A stretch of DNA of 64,000 bases from Acetobacteraceae bacterium (GTDB lineage Bacteria > Pseudomonadota > Alphaproteobacteria > Acetobacterales > Acetobacteraceae). The notes beneath the pieces were generated by a model. It worked only from the letters and a program-made list of their open reading frames with translations. It made no database searches and was not told where the DNA came from. Positions 54,000 through 62,432 of this stretch are shown here, one piece after another; position 1 is the first letter of the stretch, and every line of letters starts with the position of its first letter. The DNA is taken from positions 1,277,501 through 1,341,500 of the forward strand of contig CP039459.1 of NCBI GenBank assembly GCA_004843165.1, given 5' to 3'. Position numbers and translations under genes: made by a program.

Positions 54000-54740
54000 T
54001 TATTTTAGTTCGTTGACTTTTCTTGTGAAGTTTCGGCCGAGCCATTGCCCCATGAGGGTGGAGAAAGTTTCGATTTGAAGTTCGATATTCCCGGTCTCGC
54101 ATTTCATTTCGGAAAATAACGTATTCACCGTACATTTTTTGACATTGGGATGAAGTCTTTCGGGCAGGAAGGCTTCCCCAAAAGAATTGATTAAATGATC
54201 CATGCTTTTTGAAATTTCTTTAGAAATTTCAGGATAGCCCATTTCCGTTTGATAAAATAAGCCTTCAATCAGTTTTGCAGAAGTTGTAAATTTTGATTTT
54301 TGAATCATGAGATTAATTAAAAATTTACTATCGGGCTTTTCATGATTTTTAATCACCCGATAGGCTTCAAAACATTCCATCATAAAAAGAGAGGCTGAAT
54401 CCAAATAGTTTCGGAAATGCGGTGCCGCCATATTGGATTGGGAGACGTTTCGGCGATCTTCCGCAATATCCTGCATCGTGGCCTGGACTTCGAGGAGGGC
54501 GGCTTGTGTCTCAATTTGCTGACGGGCAGCTTTCCCGGCACCAATCCCTAAAAGAACAGTTGCAGAACAGCTGATAAAGGAGGCGGCGAGGATTAAGAGA
54601 ACGGTTTCACTCTGGGGAAAACGTCCAGAAACAAGCCATTCATGTATGAAATAGCTACAGCATAATAATGCTAAGAAGATGAGGAGAACGGCTAAAAGCG
54701 GTTTCCAGTACAGCATGATTTTACGAAAGATTGTTTTCAT
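54000..54740 (-). CDS. Hypothetical membrane protein, two N-terminal helices
   Basis: 246 residues of unknown family. Two hydrophobic helices near residues 12-34 and 45-67 make it an inner-membrane protein, followed by a helical, coiled-coil-like cytoplasmic part (QQIETQAALLEVQATMQDIAEDRR) and a domain with LINLMIQKSKFTTSAKLIEGL. The architecture resembles small signalling or defence-associated membrane proteins, but I see no known domain. It neighbours the PLD-like gene in a convergent arrangement with a 72-base gap. Confidence 0.75.
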   Translation of the reverse strand: MKTIFRKIMLYWKPLLAVLLIFLALLCCSYFIHEWLVSGRFPQSETVLLILAASFISCSATVLLGIGAGKAARQQIETQAALLEVQATMQDIAEDRRNVSQSNMAAPHFRNYLDSASLFMMECFEAYRVIKNHEKPDSKFLINLMIQKSKFTTSAKLIEGLFYQTEMGYPEISKEISKSMDHLINSFGEAFLPERLHPNVKKCTVNTLFSEMKCETGNIELQIETFSTLMGQWLGRNFTRKVNELK

Positions 54741-54785
54741 TTTTAAAAATATAATTAAAAACAGCCAAAAGGGATATATACAATT

Positions 54786-55691
54786 TTACCTTTTATAAAA
54801 CTGCCAGCCGTGTTTCTGATAAAATTGAAAAGCGCTCTGAATAAAATAAAAAATATGCTTGTTTCCTTTTTGGCTGGCATTCCCGCCAAAATGTCGAATG
54901 CGCATCTGCGGTAAAATCGCTGTGCAGGTTATTTTTTGAGCCCGCAAAGAAAAATCGAAATCCTCAAAATATAAAAAGAATTTTGGATCAAAGCCGTTTA
55001 ATTTTTTAAAAATTTCTCCTCGCATCAAAAGAAAAGATCCCGAAAGACAGGGAACATTTCGAATAATTTTGTTATTTTGTAGCGTAGGGATGTGATGGCC
55101 TAAACGATATTTTGCTAAATATTTCCCAAAAAAATTTCTTAGAAAAGGCGGGGCAAAACCTCTTAATCCGAGAGAAAACAGATCGGGAAAGTCACGCCCT
55201 AAATGAGAAAGTTTATTATTTGCGTTCAAAGTAGCAGGGGCGCAAAGCCCTATTTCAGGATGTTCTAAAAGATATTGGATACCTTTTTGGATCGCTTCTT
55301 TTTCGATCCAAATATCAGGATTTAAAATTAAGTGAAATTGCCCAAGCCGATTTTGCTTTAGGATAAGATTATGGGCTTTTCCAAAACCGAGATTGCCAAG
55401 CCCTGTTATGATTTCAGTTGGAATATTTTGCCATGTGATTGTTTTATGAATGCTGTGCCGATTGGGGCTGTTATCTATAATCAGAAAGCAAAGATTTTCA
55501 GCGGGAAATTCTTTTAACGCTTGCGCAAGCGTTTTTAAAGTCTCTTTGAGATGCGCTCTAGAGGGATTGTACAAAACAAGGGAGAGGGAAAGGAAAATCT
55601 TTTTCTCCTGTCCCTCTCCGTATTTTTGAGAGTGTTTTTTAAAATTCAAGCTGAATTTTAAGATGTTTTTTCTTGCCGACAGAAAGGGCAA
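54786..55691 (-). CDS. GT2-family glycosyltransferase (rhamnosyltransferase-like)
   Basis: About 301 residues if counted from the TTG at 55691, which lies inside the 3' end of tyrS. GT2 features: LVLYNPSRAHLKETLKTLAQ, LIIDNSPN, GNLGFGKAHNLILKQ, a substituted DxD in LNPDIWIEKEA, LSGSFLLMRGEIFKKLNGFD and FEDFDFSLRAQK. The first 30 residues are probably not real: the family begins at about FLSLSLVLYN. A ribosome-site-like GGACAGGAG sits in front of an ATT codon at 55598, so a rare start there is possible. It probably contributes to lipopolysaccharide or capsule assembly. Confidence 0.85.
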   Translation of the reverse strand: MPFLSARKNILKFSLNFKKHSQKYGEGQEKKIFLSLSLVLYNPSRAHLKETLKTLAQALKEFPAENLCFLIIDNSPNRHSIHKTITWQNIPTEIITGLGNLGFGKAHNLILKQNRLGQFHLILNPDIWIEKEAIQKGIQYLLEHPEIGLCAPATLNANNKLSHLGRDFPDLFSLGLRGFAPPFLRNFFGKYLAKYRLGHHIPTLQNNKIIRNVPCLSGSFLLMRGEIFKKLNGFDPKFFLYFEDFDFSLRAQKITCTAILPQMRIRHFGGNASQKGNKHIFYFIQSAFQFYQKHGWQFYKR

Positions 55692-56943
55692 CGCCTTTGC
55701 TTAAATCATCCCAAGCAACGGTTTGATTTTCGTCAGAAATTTTTTCGCCTTCAATACGAATACCGCCATTGCGGATGAGGCGTCTGGCTTCGCCACGAGA
55801 GCCAGCCATTTCTGTGAGGTGGAGAAGAGCAATTAAAGGCAGTGCCTCTGCAAACTCAGCTTTTAAATCAGGTGGGCAGGGAAGCGTTTTTTCTGGAAAA
55901 GAAGCGGTTGGATTGCTCTTTTTCTGAGAGAAAATTTCCCGTGCCTGCGCTTGTGCTGCCTCGGCTTTTTCACGTCCGTGGGCGATTGAGGTAGCTTCTG
56001 TGGCAAGAATTTCTTTGGCTTGGTTAATATCACCTTTAGCAATCTCTTCGCATTTTTCAACGGAAAGATCGGTAAAAAGTTTGAGAAAGCGTTCAACGTC
56101 AGGATCTTCGACATTGCGCCAAAATTGCCAATAGTCAAAAACAGGCAGTTTTTCTTCACGCACCCAAATCGCAGTACCTTCTGCAGATTTCCCCATCTTC
56201 GCACCGGAGGCTGTTGTTAAAAGCGGGGTTGTGAGGCCAAAAACTTTTCCGGCTCCTGTGCGGCGAGAGAGTTCAATTCCTGAGGTGATATTTCCCCATT
56301 GATCCGATCCGCCAATTTGCAGCACGACATTATGTTTTCTTTTCAGCTCTCTGAAATCATAGGCTTGGAGAATGGAATAGTTAAATTCCAGAAAGGTCAG
56401 CCCTTGCTCACGGTCTAGGCGTTGCTTCACACTTTCTGCCGAAAGCATCCGGCTCATTGAAAAATGAGGCCCGACATCTTCTAAAACTTCTAGCCATGAT
56501 AAGCCTGCAAGCCAGTCTGCATTATTCAAAAGAAGGGCAGGGCTTTGTGCCTGATTAAAATTGAGGAACTGGCCAAGAGAAGCTTTGACGCCTTCAATAT
56601 TTTTGGCAAGGGTTTCCGAATTTTGGAGTTTTCTGGCCTCCTCCCGAAAGGAAGGATCACCAATACGCCCTGTTCCGCCGCCTGCTAGAGCAACAGGCTG
56701 ATGACCGTGTTTTTGCAACAGGCGCAACACCATGATGGAAAGCGCATTCCCGACATGCAAAGAATCTGCCGTTGGATCAAAGCCGGCATAGGCGGCAATC
56801 TTGCCCTCTGCCATTTGGTTATCCAGCGTTTCTAAATCGGTGCAGTCAAAAATCATGCCTCGCAAATAAGCTTCTTTTAAAAAAGAGGATTTGAAAGGAT
56901 AATTTTGTGCTGTTCTGGGCTTTTCTTGGGTATTAGCAGTCAT
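55639..56943 (-). CDS. tyrS: Tyrosine--tRNA ligase
   Basis: 434-residue class I aminoacyl-tRNA synthetase. The HIGH-like motif is LHVGN (residues about 58-62) in GFDPTADSLHVGNALS, the KMSKS-like motif is KMGKS, and the tyrosine pocket has AYDF and QIGGSDQWGNI. A C-terminal S4-like RNA-binding domain (TEMAGSRGEARRLIRNGGIRIEGEKI) completes the normal layout. The 3' end overlaps the start of the downstream glycosyltransferase frame by 53 bases, subject to the start uncertainty noted there. Confidence 0.97.
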   Translation of the reverse strand: MTANTQEKPRTAQNYPFKSSFLKEAYLRGMIFDCTDLETLDNQMAEGKIAAYAGFDPTADSLHVGNALSIMVLRLLQKHGHQPVALAGGGTGRIGDPSFREEARKLQNSETLAKNIEGVKASLGQFLNFNQAQSPALLLNNADWLAGLSWLEVLEDVGPHFSMSRMLSAESVKQRLDREQGLTFLEFNYSILQAYDFRELKRKHNVVLQIGGSDQWGNITSGIELSRRTGAGKVFGLTTPLLTTASGAKMGKSAEGTAIWVREEKLPVFDYWQFWRNVEDPDVERFLKLFTDLSVEKCEEIAKGDINQAKEILATEATSIAHGREKAEAAQAQAREIFSQKKSNPTASFPEKTLPCPPDLKAEFAEALPLIALLHLTEMAGSRGEARRLIRNGGIRIEGEKISDENQTVAWDDLSKGVALSVGKKKHLKIQLEF

Positions 56944-56954
56944 AAATTTTTAAA

Positions 56955-57611
56955 TTAAAAAAGATTTGTATCAGCTTTGCGGGAACGCTCGACATGTTCC
57001 TGCACGGCTTGGGTGATGTCGTTGACATAAGCCGCAAAAAGATGATCGGCTCCTGCAAAAATACGGTAATCAACCTGTACATTTTTCTGTGTATTGAGTT
57101 TGTCCACAACTTTACGGATACCCGGCTCCGGCGCAAGTGTGTCTCGTCCGCCCGCAATCATCAGGCCACTGCAAGGGCAGGGCGCAAGAAAGCTGAAATC
57201 ATAATCATTGGCAGGGGGAGCAACACTGATCCAGCCACTGATGCCAGGGCGGCGCATGAGGAGCTGCATGGCAACGAAAGCCCCAAAAGAATAGCCCGCA
57301 ACCCATGTTTCTGTTGAATCAGGATTCATGGATTGAATCCAGTCAAGAGCTGAGGCAGCGTCTGAAATTTCACCGATGCCGCCATTATATTTCCCTTGAG
57401 ACTTTCCAACGCCACGGGAGTTATAACGGAGAACAGAAAATCCCATCTCTGCAAAAATTTTTGCTAGTGTCACTGTGATCCGGTTACGCATATTTCCGCC
57501 CATTTGCGGGTGCGGATGCATGATGACGGCGAGAGGTGCGCCTGGAATTTGTGATTGGTGATAGCGCCCTTCTAGTCTTCCAACAGGGCCATTAAAAATA
57601 ACTTCAGGCAT
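56955..57611 (-). CDS. Alpha/beta hydrolase (conserved alphaproteobacterial family)
   Basis: 218-residue serine hydrolase with VIMHPHPQMGGNMRNR near residue 32 (oxyanion region, conserved in this family), NSRGVGKSQGKYNGGIGE, the nucleophile elbow AGYSFGA, an Asp in GGRDTLAPEPG and a His in GADHLF. It lies 11 bases upstream of tyrS and probably shares its promoter. The real substrate is not known; family members are annotated only as alpha/beta hydrolases. Confidence 0.9.
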   Translation of the reverse strand: MPEVIFNGPVGRLEGRYHQSQIPGAPLAVIMHPHPQMGGNMRNRITVTLAKIFAEMGFSVLRYNSRGVGKSQGKYNGGIGEISDAASALDWIQSMNPDSTETWVAGYSFGAFVAMQLLMRRPGISGWISVAPPANDYDFSFLAPCPCSGLMIAGGRDTLAPEPGIRKVVDKLNTQKNVQVDYRIFAGADHLFAAYVNDITQAVQEHVERSRKADTNLF

Positions 57612-57792
57612 GAGAATTTGAGATCCGTACGGTTTTTCCGGGATAGCCGGTCTTTTGGAAAGCAGAAATTAAAAGGTAGAGAATTCTTGTCCGCCCTTTA
57701 ATTTTTAAACTGATTATATATATTTATGTAGCAATGTTATTATAAGGTATTTGTAAGTTTTTTTCCAGTTTTATTGCTATTTTAAATTCTAG

Positions 57793-57810
57793 ACCCTGCT
57801 TGGCTAGGGT
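57793..57810. promoter_or_regulatory. Inverted repeat upstream of the desulfurase genes
   Basis: ACCCT (57793-57797) and AGGGT (57806-57810), separated by 8 bases, lie 32 bases before the start of the first desulfurase gene in the 231-base divergent gap. The position suits a regulator site, for example an Fe-S-sensing Rrf2 protein, but I cannot match it to a defined consensus. The rest of the gap is AT-rich promoter-like sequence. Confidence 0.3.
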
Positions 57811-57842
57811 TTTCGGGAGCAAGAAGGTTTTTCTGCCATTTC

Positions 57843-58997
57843 ATGATATATCTTGACGCAAATGCGAGTGAGGTGCCACGCCCTAACGTGGTGAAAACCG
57901 CTTATGAAATTGCATTGGCTGCGGGAAATCCAGCCTCTGTTCATCGGGCAGGAAATCAGGCAAAACGCCATCTAGAGATGGCACGTGAAAATGTTGCGGC
58001 GTTTTTTCAGCGTGAGTCTGAAAATTGTATTTTTACCTCTGGGGCAAGTGAAGCCAATGCGCTTTTGCTGGAGAGTTTTTTAAAAACGAAATCTGGAAAG
58101 CGGCATCAAATTTTTGTTGGTGCGACAGAGCATCCTTCCATTTTGAACAGCTTGCCCGAAACGGCAAAGATCATTCCGGTCAATGATCAGGGGGCGCATG
58201 ATTTGGACTGGCTCCGTTCAGAGTTGCAGGAAGATCAGAAAAGAGATGTCTCCTTAAGCCCGTTGATTTGTGTCATGGTCGCCAATAACGAAACAGGTGT
58301 TTATTCGGATATTGACGGCTTTTTAAAACTTGCCAAAGAATTTGATGCTTTTTTGCATTTGGATGCGGTTCAGGCTTTGGGGCGTGGATGGAAACCGCCT
58401 CCGACAGAGGGTGTTAAAGTCAGTTTTTCTCTTTCGGGTCATAAAATGGGCGGATTGTTAGGCGCTGGTGCTTTGGTTGTCTCTCATCCTGATGAGATTA
58501 TTCCGATTTTTAAGGCAGGGGGACAAGAGGGAGGAAAGCGTGGCGGTACACCAGCCTTGCCGGCGATTGTGGCACTTTCTGAAGCTTTGAAAGAAGCGCA
58601 ATCTCAAAACTGGTCGGAAATTCTGAGGTTGCGAAAATCTTTAGAGAGCTCCGTGAACATATTGGGGGCAAAACTGGTTGCACCGCAATCGCAACGTCTT
58701 CCGAATACGAGTGCTTTCGTTTTGGAGGGGATTGCCTCGCAAGCACAGTTGATGACAATGGACCTTGCAGGTATTTGCGTTTCTGCCGGCTCAGCATGTG
58801 CCTCAGGAAAGATGGGGGCTTCACCTGTTTTAAAGGCAATGGGCTTAGAGCAACAGGCAGGTCATGTCATGCGGGTAAGCTTGCCGTGGAATTGTACGCA
58901 AGAGGCTATAGAGCATTTTTTAAAAGCGTATCGCCCTTTGGCTGAACGGGCGCAGCAAAAGAAAAAAGATAAAAGAGACAATTATGATTTACCTTGA
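57843..58997 (+). CDS. Cysteine desulfurase-like class-V aminotransferase, first copy
   Basis: 384-residue PLP enzyme of the NifS/IscS family. PLP Lys201 in SGHKMGG, the substrate loop VANNETG, and the active-site Cys319 in VSAGSACASGK are present, so it may be a working desulfurase. Yet the N-terminus, MIYLDANASEVPRPNV, departs from the YLDxxATTP pattern that the next gene keeps. It overlaps the next desulfurase gene by 14 bases. Two consecutive, non-identical desulfurases suggest division of labour (Fe-S clusters versus tRNA thiolation) or a heteromeric enzyme. Confidence 0.9.
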   Translation: MIYLDANASEVPRPNVVKTAYEIALAAGNPASVHRAGNQAKRHLEMARENVAAFFQRESENCIFTSGASEANALLLESFLKTKSGKRHQIFVGATEHPSILNSLPETAKIIPVNDQGAHDLDWLRSELQEDQKRDVSLSPLICVMVANNETGVYSDIDGFLKLAKEFDAFLHLDAVQALGRGWKPPPTEGVKVSFSLSGHKMGGLLGAGALVVSHPDEIIPIFKAGGQEGGKRGGTPALPAIVALSEALKEAQSQNWSEILRLRKSLESSVNILGAKLVAPQSQRLPNTSAFVLEGIASQAQLMTMDLAGICVSAGSACASGKMGASPVLKAMGLEQQAGHVMRVSLPWNCTQEAIEHFLKAYRPLAERAQQKKKDKRDNYDLP

Positions 58998-60108
58998 TTA
59001 TGCCGCAACGACCCCTTGCGATCCTGATATTTTAAAAAAGATGCTTCCGTTTTTTTCGGAATGTTACGGCAATGCCGGAAGCCAGCATATTTTAGGGGAT
59101 TTTTCAGCTTATGCTGTTGAAGTCGCAAGAAGACAAGTCGCTGCTTTAATAAAAGCACAATCGAATGAAATTATTTTCACATCGGGTGCTACCGAAGCGA
59201 TTAATCTGGCTCTGAGGGGAACGGCTAAACAGCTTTTGCACGCCTCGCAGACCTGCCGGATGATTAGTTTCGCCACAGAACATAAAGCGGTTTTGGAAAC
59301 GCTTGAAGATCTTAAAAAAGATGGGGTGGAAGTTGAGATTTTACCTGTTGATGCACAAGGGAAAATCAATAAGGAGACGCTGAAAAAAGCGCTTGAAACA
59401 CCAACCAATTTGGTTAGTCTGATGGCGGCTAATAATGAAACAGGCATTTTGGCTGATCTTGAAGAAATTTCAGAAATTGTACGTTCCAAGGGTGTTCTTT
59501 TTCATGTGGATTTGGCCCAAATAGCTGGAAAGCTCCCAGTTGATTCTGCACTTTTTGATCTTGCCTCTCTCTCTGCTCATAAGCTCTACGGGCCGAAAGG
59601 GATTGGTGCGCTTTATGTTCGCCGTCGTCCACGGGTGCGTTTGCGTGCACTGGCAACGGGGGGCGGTCAAGAGCGGTTGCTACGTTCAGGAACCGTGCCG
59701 GTGCCCTTGGTTGTAGGGTTTGGGGAGGCGTGTGAGAAGGCTGAAAAAGAAATGCCAGAAGAGGGAAAAAGAATTAAGGCCCTTCGTAAGCAGCTTGAGG
59801 AGGGGCTTTTAAAATGTTTTCCTGACGGTAAAATCAATGGCGATCAGGTTGATCGTTTGCCGGGAACCTTGAATTTTTCTTTTCCTGAAAATTATGAAGG
59901 AAAAAAAATCATGCAATCCTTACCGAAGCTTGCTGTTTCAAGAGGTTCTGCGTGTACGGCTGATTCTGGCGCAGGGTCTTATGTTTTGAAAGCGATGGGT
60001 CGGGAGGAGGCAGAAGCGCAAAGGAGTTTGCGTTTCTCGCTAGGGCGATTTACCTCCCAAAAGGAAATCGAAGAAGTTTTAAAAATGTTTTCTCATCTTT
60101 CTTTCTGA
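58984..60108 (+). CDS. iscS: Cysteine desulfurase (IscS/NifS-type), second copy
   Basis: 374-residue PLP-dependent desulfurase that takes sulfur from cysteine as a persulfide. It starts MIYLDYAATTP, with LAANNETG-like MAANNETG, PLP Lys200 in SAHKLYGPKG and active-site Cys324 in SRGSACTAD. It resembles IscS, although GSACTAD replaces the usual GSACTSAS. Placed between another desulfurase and ferredoxin plus mnmA, it is a good candidate for the sulfur donor to MnmA. No iscU, iscA or suf genes are in the window. Confidence 0.92.
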   Translation: MIYLDYAATTPCDPDILKKMLPFFSECYGNAGSQHILGDFSAYAVEVARRQVAALIKAQSNEIIFTSGATEAINLALRGTAKQLLHASQTCRMISFATEHKAVLETLEDLKKDGVEVEILPVDAQGKINKETLKKALETPTNLVSLMAANNETGILADLEEISEIVRSKGVLFHVDLAQIAGKLPVDSALFDLASLSAHKLYGPKGIGALYVRRRPRVRLRALATGGGQERLLRSGTVPVPLVVGFGEACEKAEKEMPEEGKRIKALRKQLEEGLLKCFPDGKINGDQVDRLPGTLNFSFPENYEGKKIMQSLPKLAVSRGSACTADSGAGSYVLKAMGREEAEAQRSLRFSLGRFTSQKEIEEVLKMFSHLSF

Positions 60109-60161
60109 TAAGAAATGGAAAAGCAGTTTTCTAATGAACAAAATTAAAGAAGGAAAATACC

Positions 60162-60476
60162 ATGCCGCATATGGTTTTTGTTGAGCCAGATGGTACAAGA
60201 CGTGAAGTTGAGGCACCTCTAGGGCAATCCGTTCTAGAAATCGCTCATGCGAATGATATTGATCTCGAAGGGGCCTGCGAGGGCTCTTTGGCTTGCGCAA
60301 CGTGCCATGTGATCGTTGATCCCGCTTGGGCGGCTAAATTGCCGGAAACAACCGAAGAGGAAGAGGATATGCTTGACCTTGCTTTTGGTGTGCAAAAAAC
60401 ATCCCGTCTAGGATGTCAGATTCTGATAACAGAAGCTTTGGATGGCCTCACGGTTCTTATTCCGAAACAAGATTAA
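60162..60476 (+). CDS. fdx: [2Fe-2S] ferredoxin (adrenodoxin/Fdx type)
   Basis: 104-residue electron carrier for Fe-S cluster assembly. Cluster ligands are Cys39, Cys45, Cys48 and Cys85 (C-x5-C-x2-C-x36-C) in [13 protein letters not shown] and [24 protein letters not shown] is the usual interaction region of this family. Good AAGGAAA ribosome site upstream. It lies between the desulfurase gene and mnmA. Confidence 0.96.
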   Translation: MPHMVFVEPDGTRREVEAPLGQSVLEIAHANDIDLEGACEGSLACATCHVIVDPAWAAKLPETTEEEEDMLDLAFGVQKTSRLGCQILITEALDGLTVLIPKQD

Positions 60477-60491
60477 GGGAAATTATTTACT

Positions 60492-61595
60492 TTGCGAATT
60501 TTGGTAGCAATGTCTGGAGGGGTGGATAGCGCCGTTACAGCCGCACTCTTGCGTGAGCAGGGGCATGAGGTCATCGGTGCCACCCTTGATTTGAATCCTT
60601 CGGGGGCTGCTGCCAAAGGTTGCTGCGGCGGAAGTGACGCAAGAGACGCCGCAAAGGTCGCTGAGAGAATGGGCTTTCCGCATTATGTGATTGATGCGAC
60701 CCAACGCTTTAAAGAAAGTGTTGTGGATGTTTTTGCGGCGCAATATGCCAAAGGGGAAACGCCAGTTCCTTGTGTAAATTGCAATCAAGGGGTCAAATTT
60801 ACCGATCTCCTGACCGTGGCAAAAGATCTTGGCTGTGAGGGGATGGCGACCGGGCATTATGTCCGTCGTGAAAATTTATCAGATGGTAGGGCTGCCCTTT
60901 ATCGCCCTGTTTGCTTAGAGCGGGATCAATCTTGGTTTTTGTTTGCGACAACCTACGAACAGCTTGAATTTCTACATTTTCCACTGGGCAATTATTCCTC
61001 CAAAGATGAGGTGCGGGCGGAGGCAAAAAGATTGGGGCTGGTAACAGTCGCCTCAAAATCTGACAGTCAGGATATTTGTTTTGTCAGTAAGGGATCTTAT
61101 GCCGATCTTGTCGAAAAAATGGCACCTTCCACAAAAGGTAAGGGGGAAATCACCGATATGGAAGGCAATATTGTTGGCACCCATGACGGGATTGTTCGTT
61201 ATACAATTGGCCAAAGCAAAGGCTTAGGCAATTTGCATACGACGCTGGGCGAGCGCCAGATGGTCGTTAAAATTGAGGCAGGAAAGCGCCGCTTGGTTGT
61301 TGCACCACGTCGTTTGCTTGAGGAAACGTGTGCGCCTGCCTCTCCTTGGCGTCGTTTTTATCTTAAAGAAACAAATTGGCTCATTGCGCCACCGGTTTCG
61401 GATGATTTGGCATGTTCCTTTCAGCTGAGGGCACGTGAGAAGCCCCGCAAAGGGAAAGTCAAAGCGCTTGAAGGGGGGCGTGCAGAGGTTTTCTTGGAGG
61501 AAGCTGCGCTTCCAGCGCCGGGGCAGGCCTGTGTTTTCTATGAGAATGATCGCATTTTGGGTGGTGGTTTTATCGAGCCGCTTTCTTTTTCTTAA
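60492..61595 (+). CDS. mnmA: tRNA-specific 2-thiouridylase MnmA
   Basis: Enzyme that thiolates wobble uridine 34 of tRNAs (Lys, Glu, Gln). The ATP PP-loop SGGVDSA lies at residues 8-14. The two redox cysteines are probably Cys97 (in CVNCNQGVKF) and Cys196 (SDSQDICF). Length 367 residues. The start is TTG, with TAAGGGAAA 10-15 bases upstream; no ATG start is available at a sensible place. A CCGG insert at residues 44-47 is typical of the alphaproteobacterial type. It needs sulfur relayed from a desulfurase, which the neighbouring genes can provide. Confidence 0.95.
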   Translation: MRILVAMSGGVDSAVTAALLREQGHEVIGATLDLNPSGAAAKGCCGGSDARDAAKVAERMGFPHYVIDATQRFKESVVDVFAAQYAKGETPVPCVNCNQGVKFTDLLTVAKDLGCEGMATGHYVRRENLSDGRAALYRPVCLERDQSWFLFATTYEQLEFLHFPLGNYSSKDEVRAEAKRLGLVTVASKSDSQDICFVSKGSYADLVEKMAPSTKGKGEITDMEGNIVGTHDGIVRYTIGQSKGLGNLHTTLGERQMVVKIEAGKRRLVVAPRRLLEETCAPASPWRRFYLKETNWLIAPPVSDDLACSFQLRAREKPRKGKVKALEGGRAEVFLEEAALPAPGQACVFYENDRILGGGFIEPLSFS

Positions 61596-61696
61596 AGGAA
61601 AAGAAAGAAAATCATAAAAAATCTTTTGTTACCTCTTGAGGTCTCTTTTTAAATCATTATCTAGGACTCAAGAAGATCCCGTTTTTCTCTTAAAAA

Positions 61697-61715
61697 TTTT
61701 TCCAGACTGGAGAAA
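61697..61715. promoter_or_regulatory. Near-palindrome upstream of ahpC
   Basis: TTTTCCA-GAC-TGGAGAAA is an almost perfect inverted repeat about 50 bases before the ahpC start, inside a wider imperfect hairpin (CCCGTTT ... AAACGGG). It could be a peroxide-regulator site. The sequence does not clearly match an OxyR or PerR consensus. The 166-base gap contains no gene. Confidence 0.3.
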
Positions 61716-61761
61716 CGGGGCAATGGTTTGGAATATTTATTTTTAAAAAAGGACTATAAAC

Positions 61762-62334
61762 ATGGTCAAAATTGGCGACGAAATCCTAGATTTTGAAACA
61801 ACAGATACTTTTACTCCAGTCGATGGCAAGTTCGGTAAGTTCAGCCCAGAAGATCTAAAAGGTAAATGGTCAATTCTTTTCTTTTACCCAGCTGATTTCA
61901 CATTTGTTTGCCCAACAGAGCTTGAAGACATGGCAGACAAATATGAAGCGTTCAAAAAATTGGGTGTTGAAGTTTATTCTGTTTCTACAGATAAACATTT
62001 CACACATAAAGCATGGCATGATGCAAGCCCAGCTATCGGTAAAGTGAAATTCCCAATGGTCGCTGATCCAAGCGGTGAAATTTCTGATTCTTTCGATGTT
62101 CTACGTGACAATTTCTTTGCCGCTGATCGTGCAACTTTCTTGATTGATCCAGAAGGTAAAATTCAGTACATCGAAATCACCTCTGAAGGTGTTGGCCGTG
62201 AAGCAGACACACTTCTTAAAAAGGTTGAAGCTGCACAATTCGTCAGCAAAAATCCAGATCAAGTTTGCCCAGCAAAATGGCGTGAAGGTGAAAAAACTTT
62301 GAAGCCAGGCATTGATCTCGTTGGTAAGATCTAA
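61762..62334 (+). CDS. ahpC: Alkyl hydroperoxide reductase subunit C (peroxiredoxin)
   Basis: 190-residue typical two-Cys peroxiredoxin that reduces peroxides and peroxynitrite. The peroxidatic Cys50 lies in FTFVCPTELEDM and the resolving Cys169 in DQVCPAKW. The codon choice is unlike its neighbours, with many fewer alternatives in use (repeated GCT, CCA, GGT), as expected of a very strongly expressed gene. A clean AAAAAGGA ribosome site precedes it. Its reductase AhpF is encoded 98 bases downstream. Confidence 0.98.
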   Translation: MVKIGDEILDFETTDTFTPVDGKFGKFSPEDLKGKWSILFFYPADFTFVCPTELEDMADKYEAFKKLGVEVYSVSTDKHFTHKAWHDASPAIGKVKFPMVADPSGEISDSFDVLRDNFFAADRATFLIDPEGKIQYIEITSEGVGREADTLLKKVEAAQFVSKNPDQVCPAKWREGEKTLKPGIDLVGKI

Positions 62335-62350
62335 GTTTATTTCTAAATAG

Positions 62351-62412
62351 AGGGAGGTTTGTGCCTCCCTTGTTTGAGAAACGATGATAGCCGGGCCTTT
62401 GTCTCCGGCTAT
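62351..62412 (+). terminator. Two hairpins between ahpC and ahpF (partial terminator/attenuator)
   Basis: Hairpin 1 has AGGGAGG/CCTCCCT arms (62351-62370) and a short, imperfect T tract. Hairpin 2 has ATAGCCGG/CCGGCTAT arms (62387-62412) followed by TTTTC. Neither has a strong terminal T run. They probably lower ahpF transcription relative to ahpC rather than stop it. Confidence 0.55.
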
Positions 62413-62432
62413 TTTCGTCTTGAGGAGAAAAT

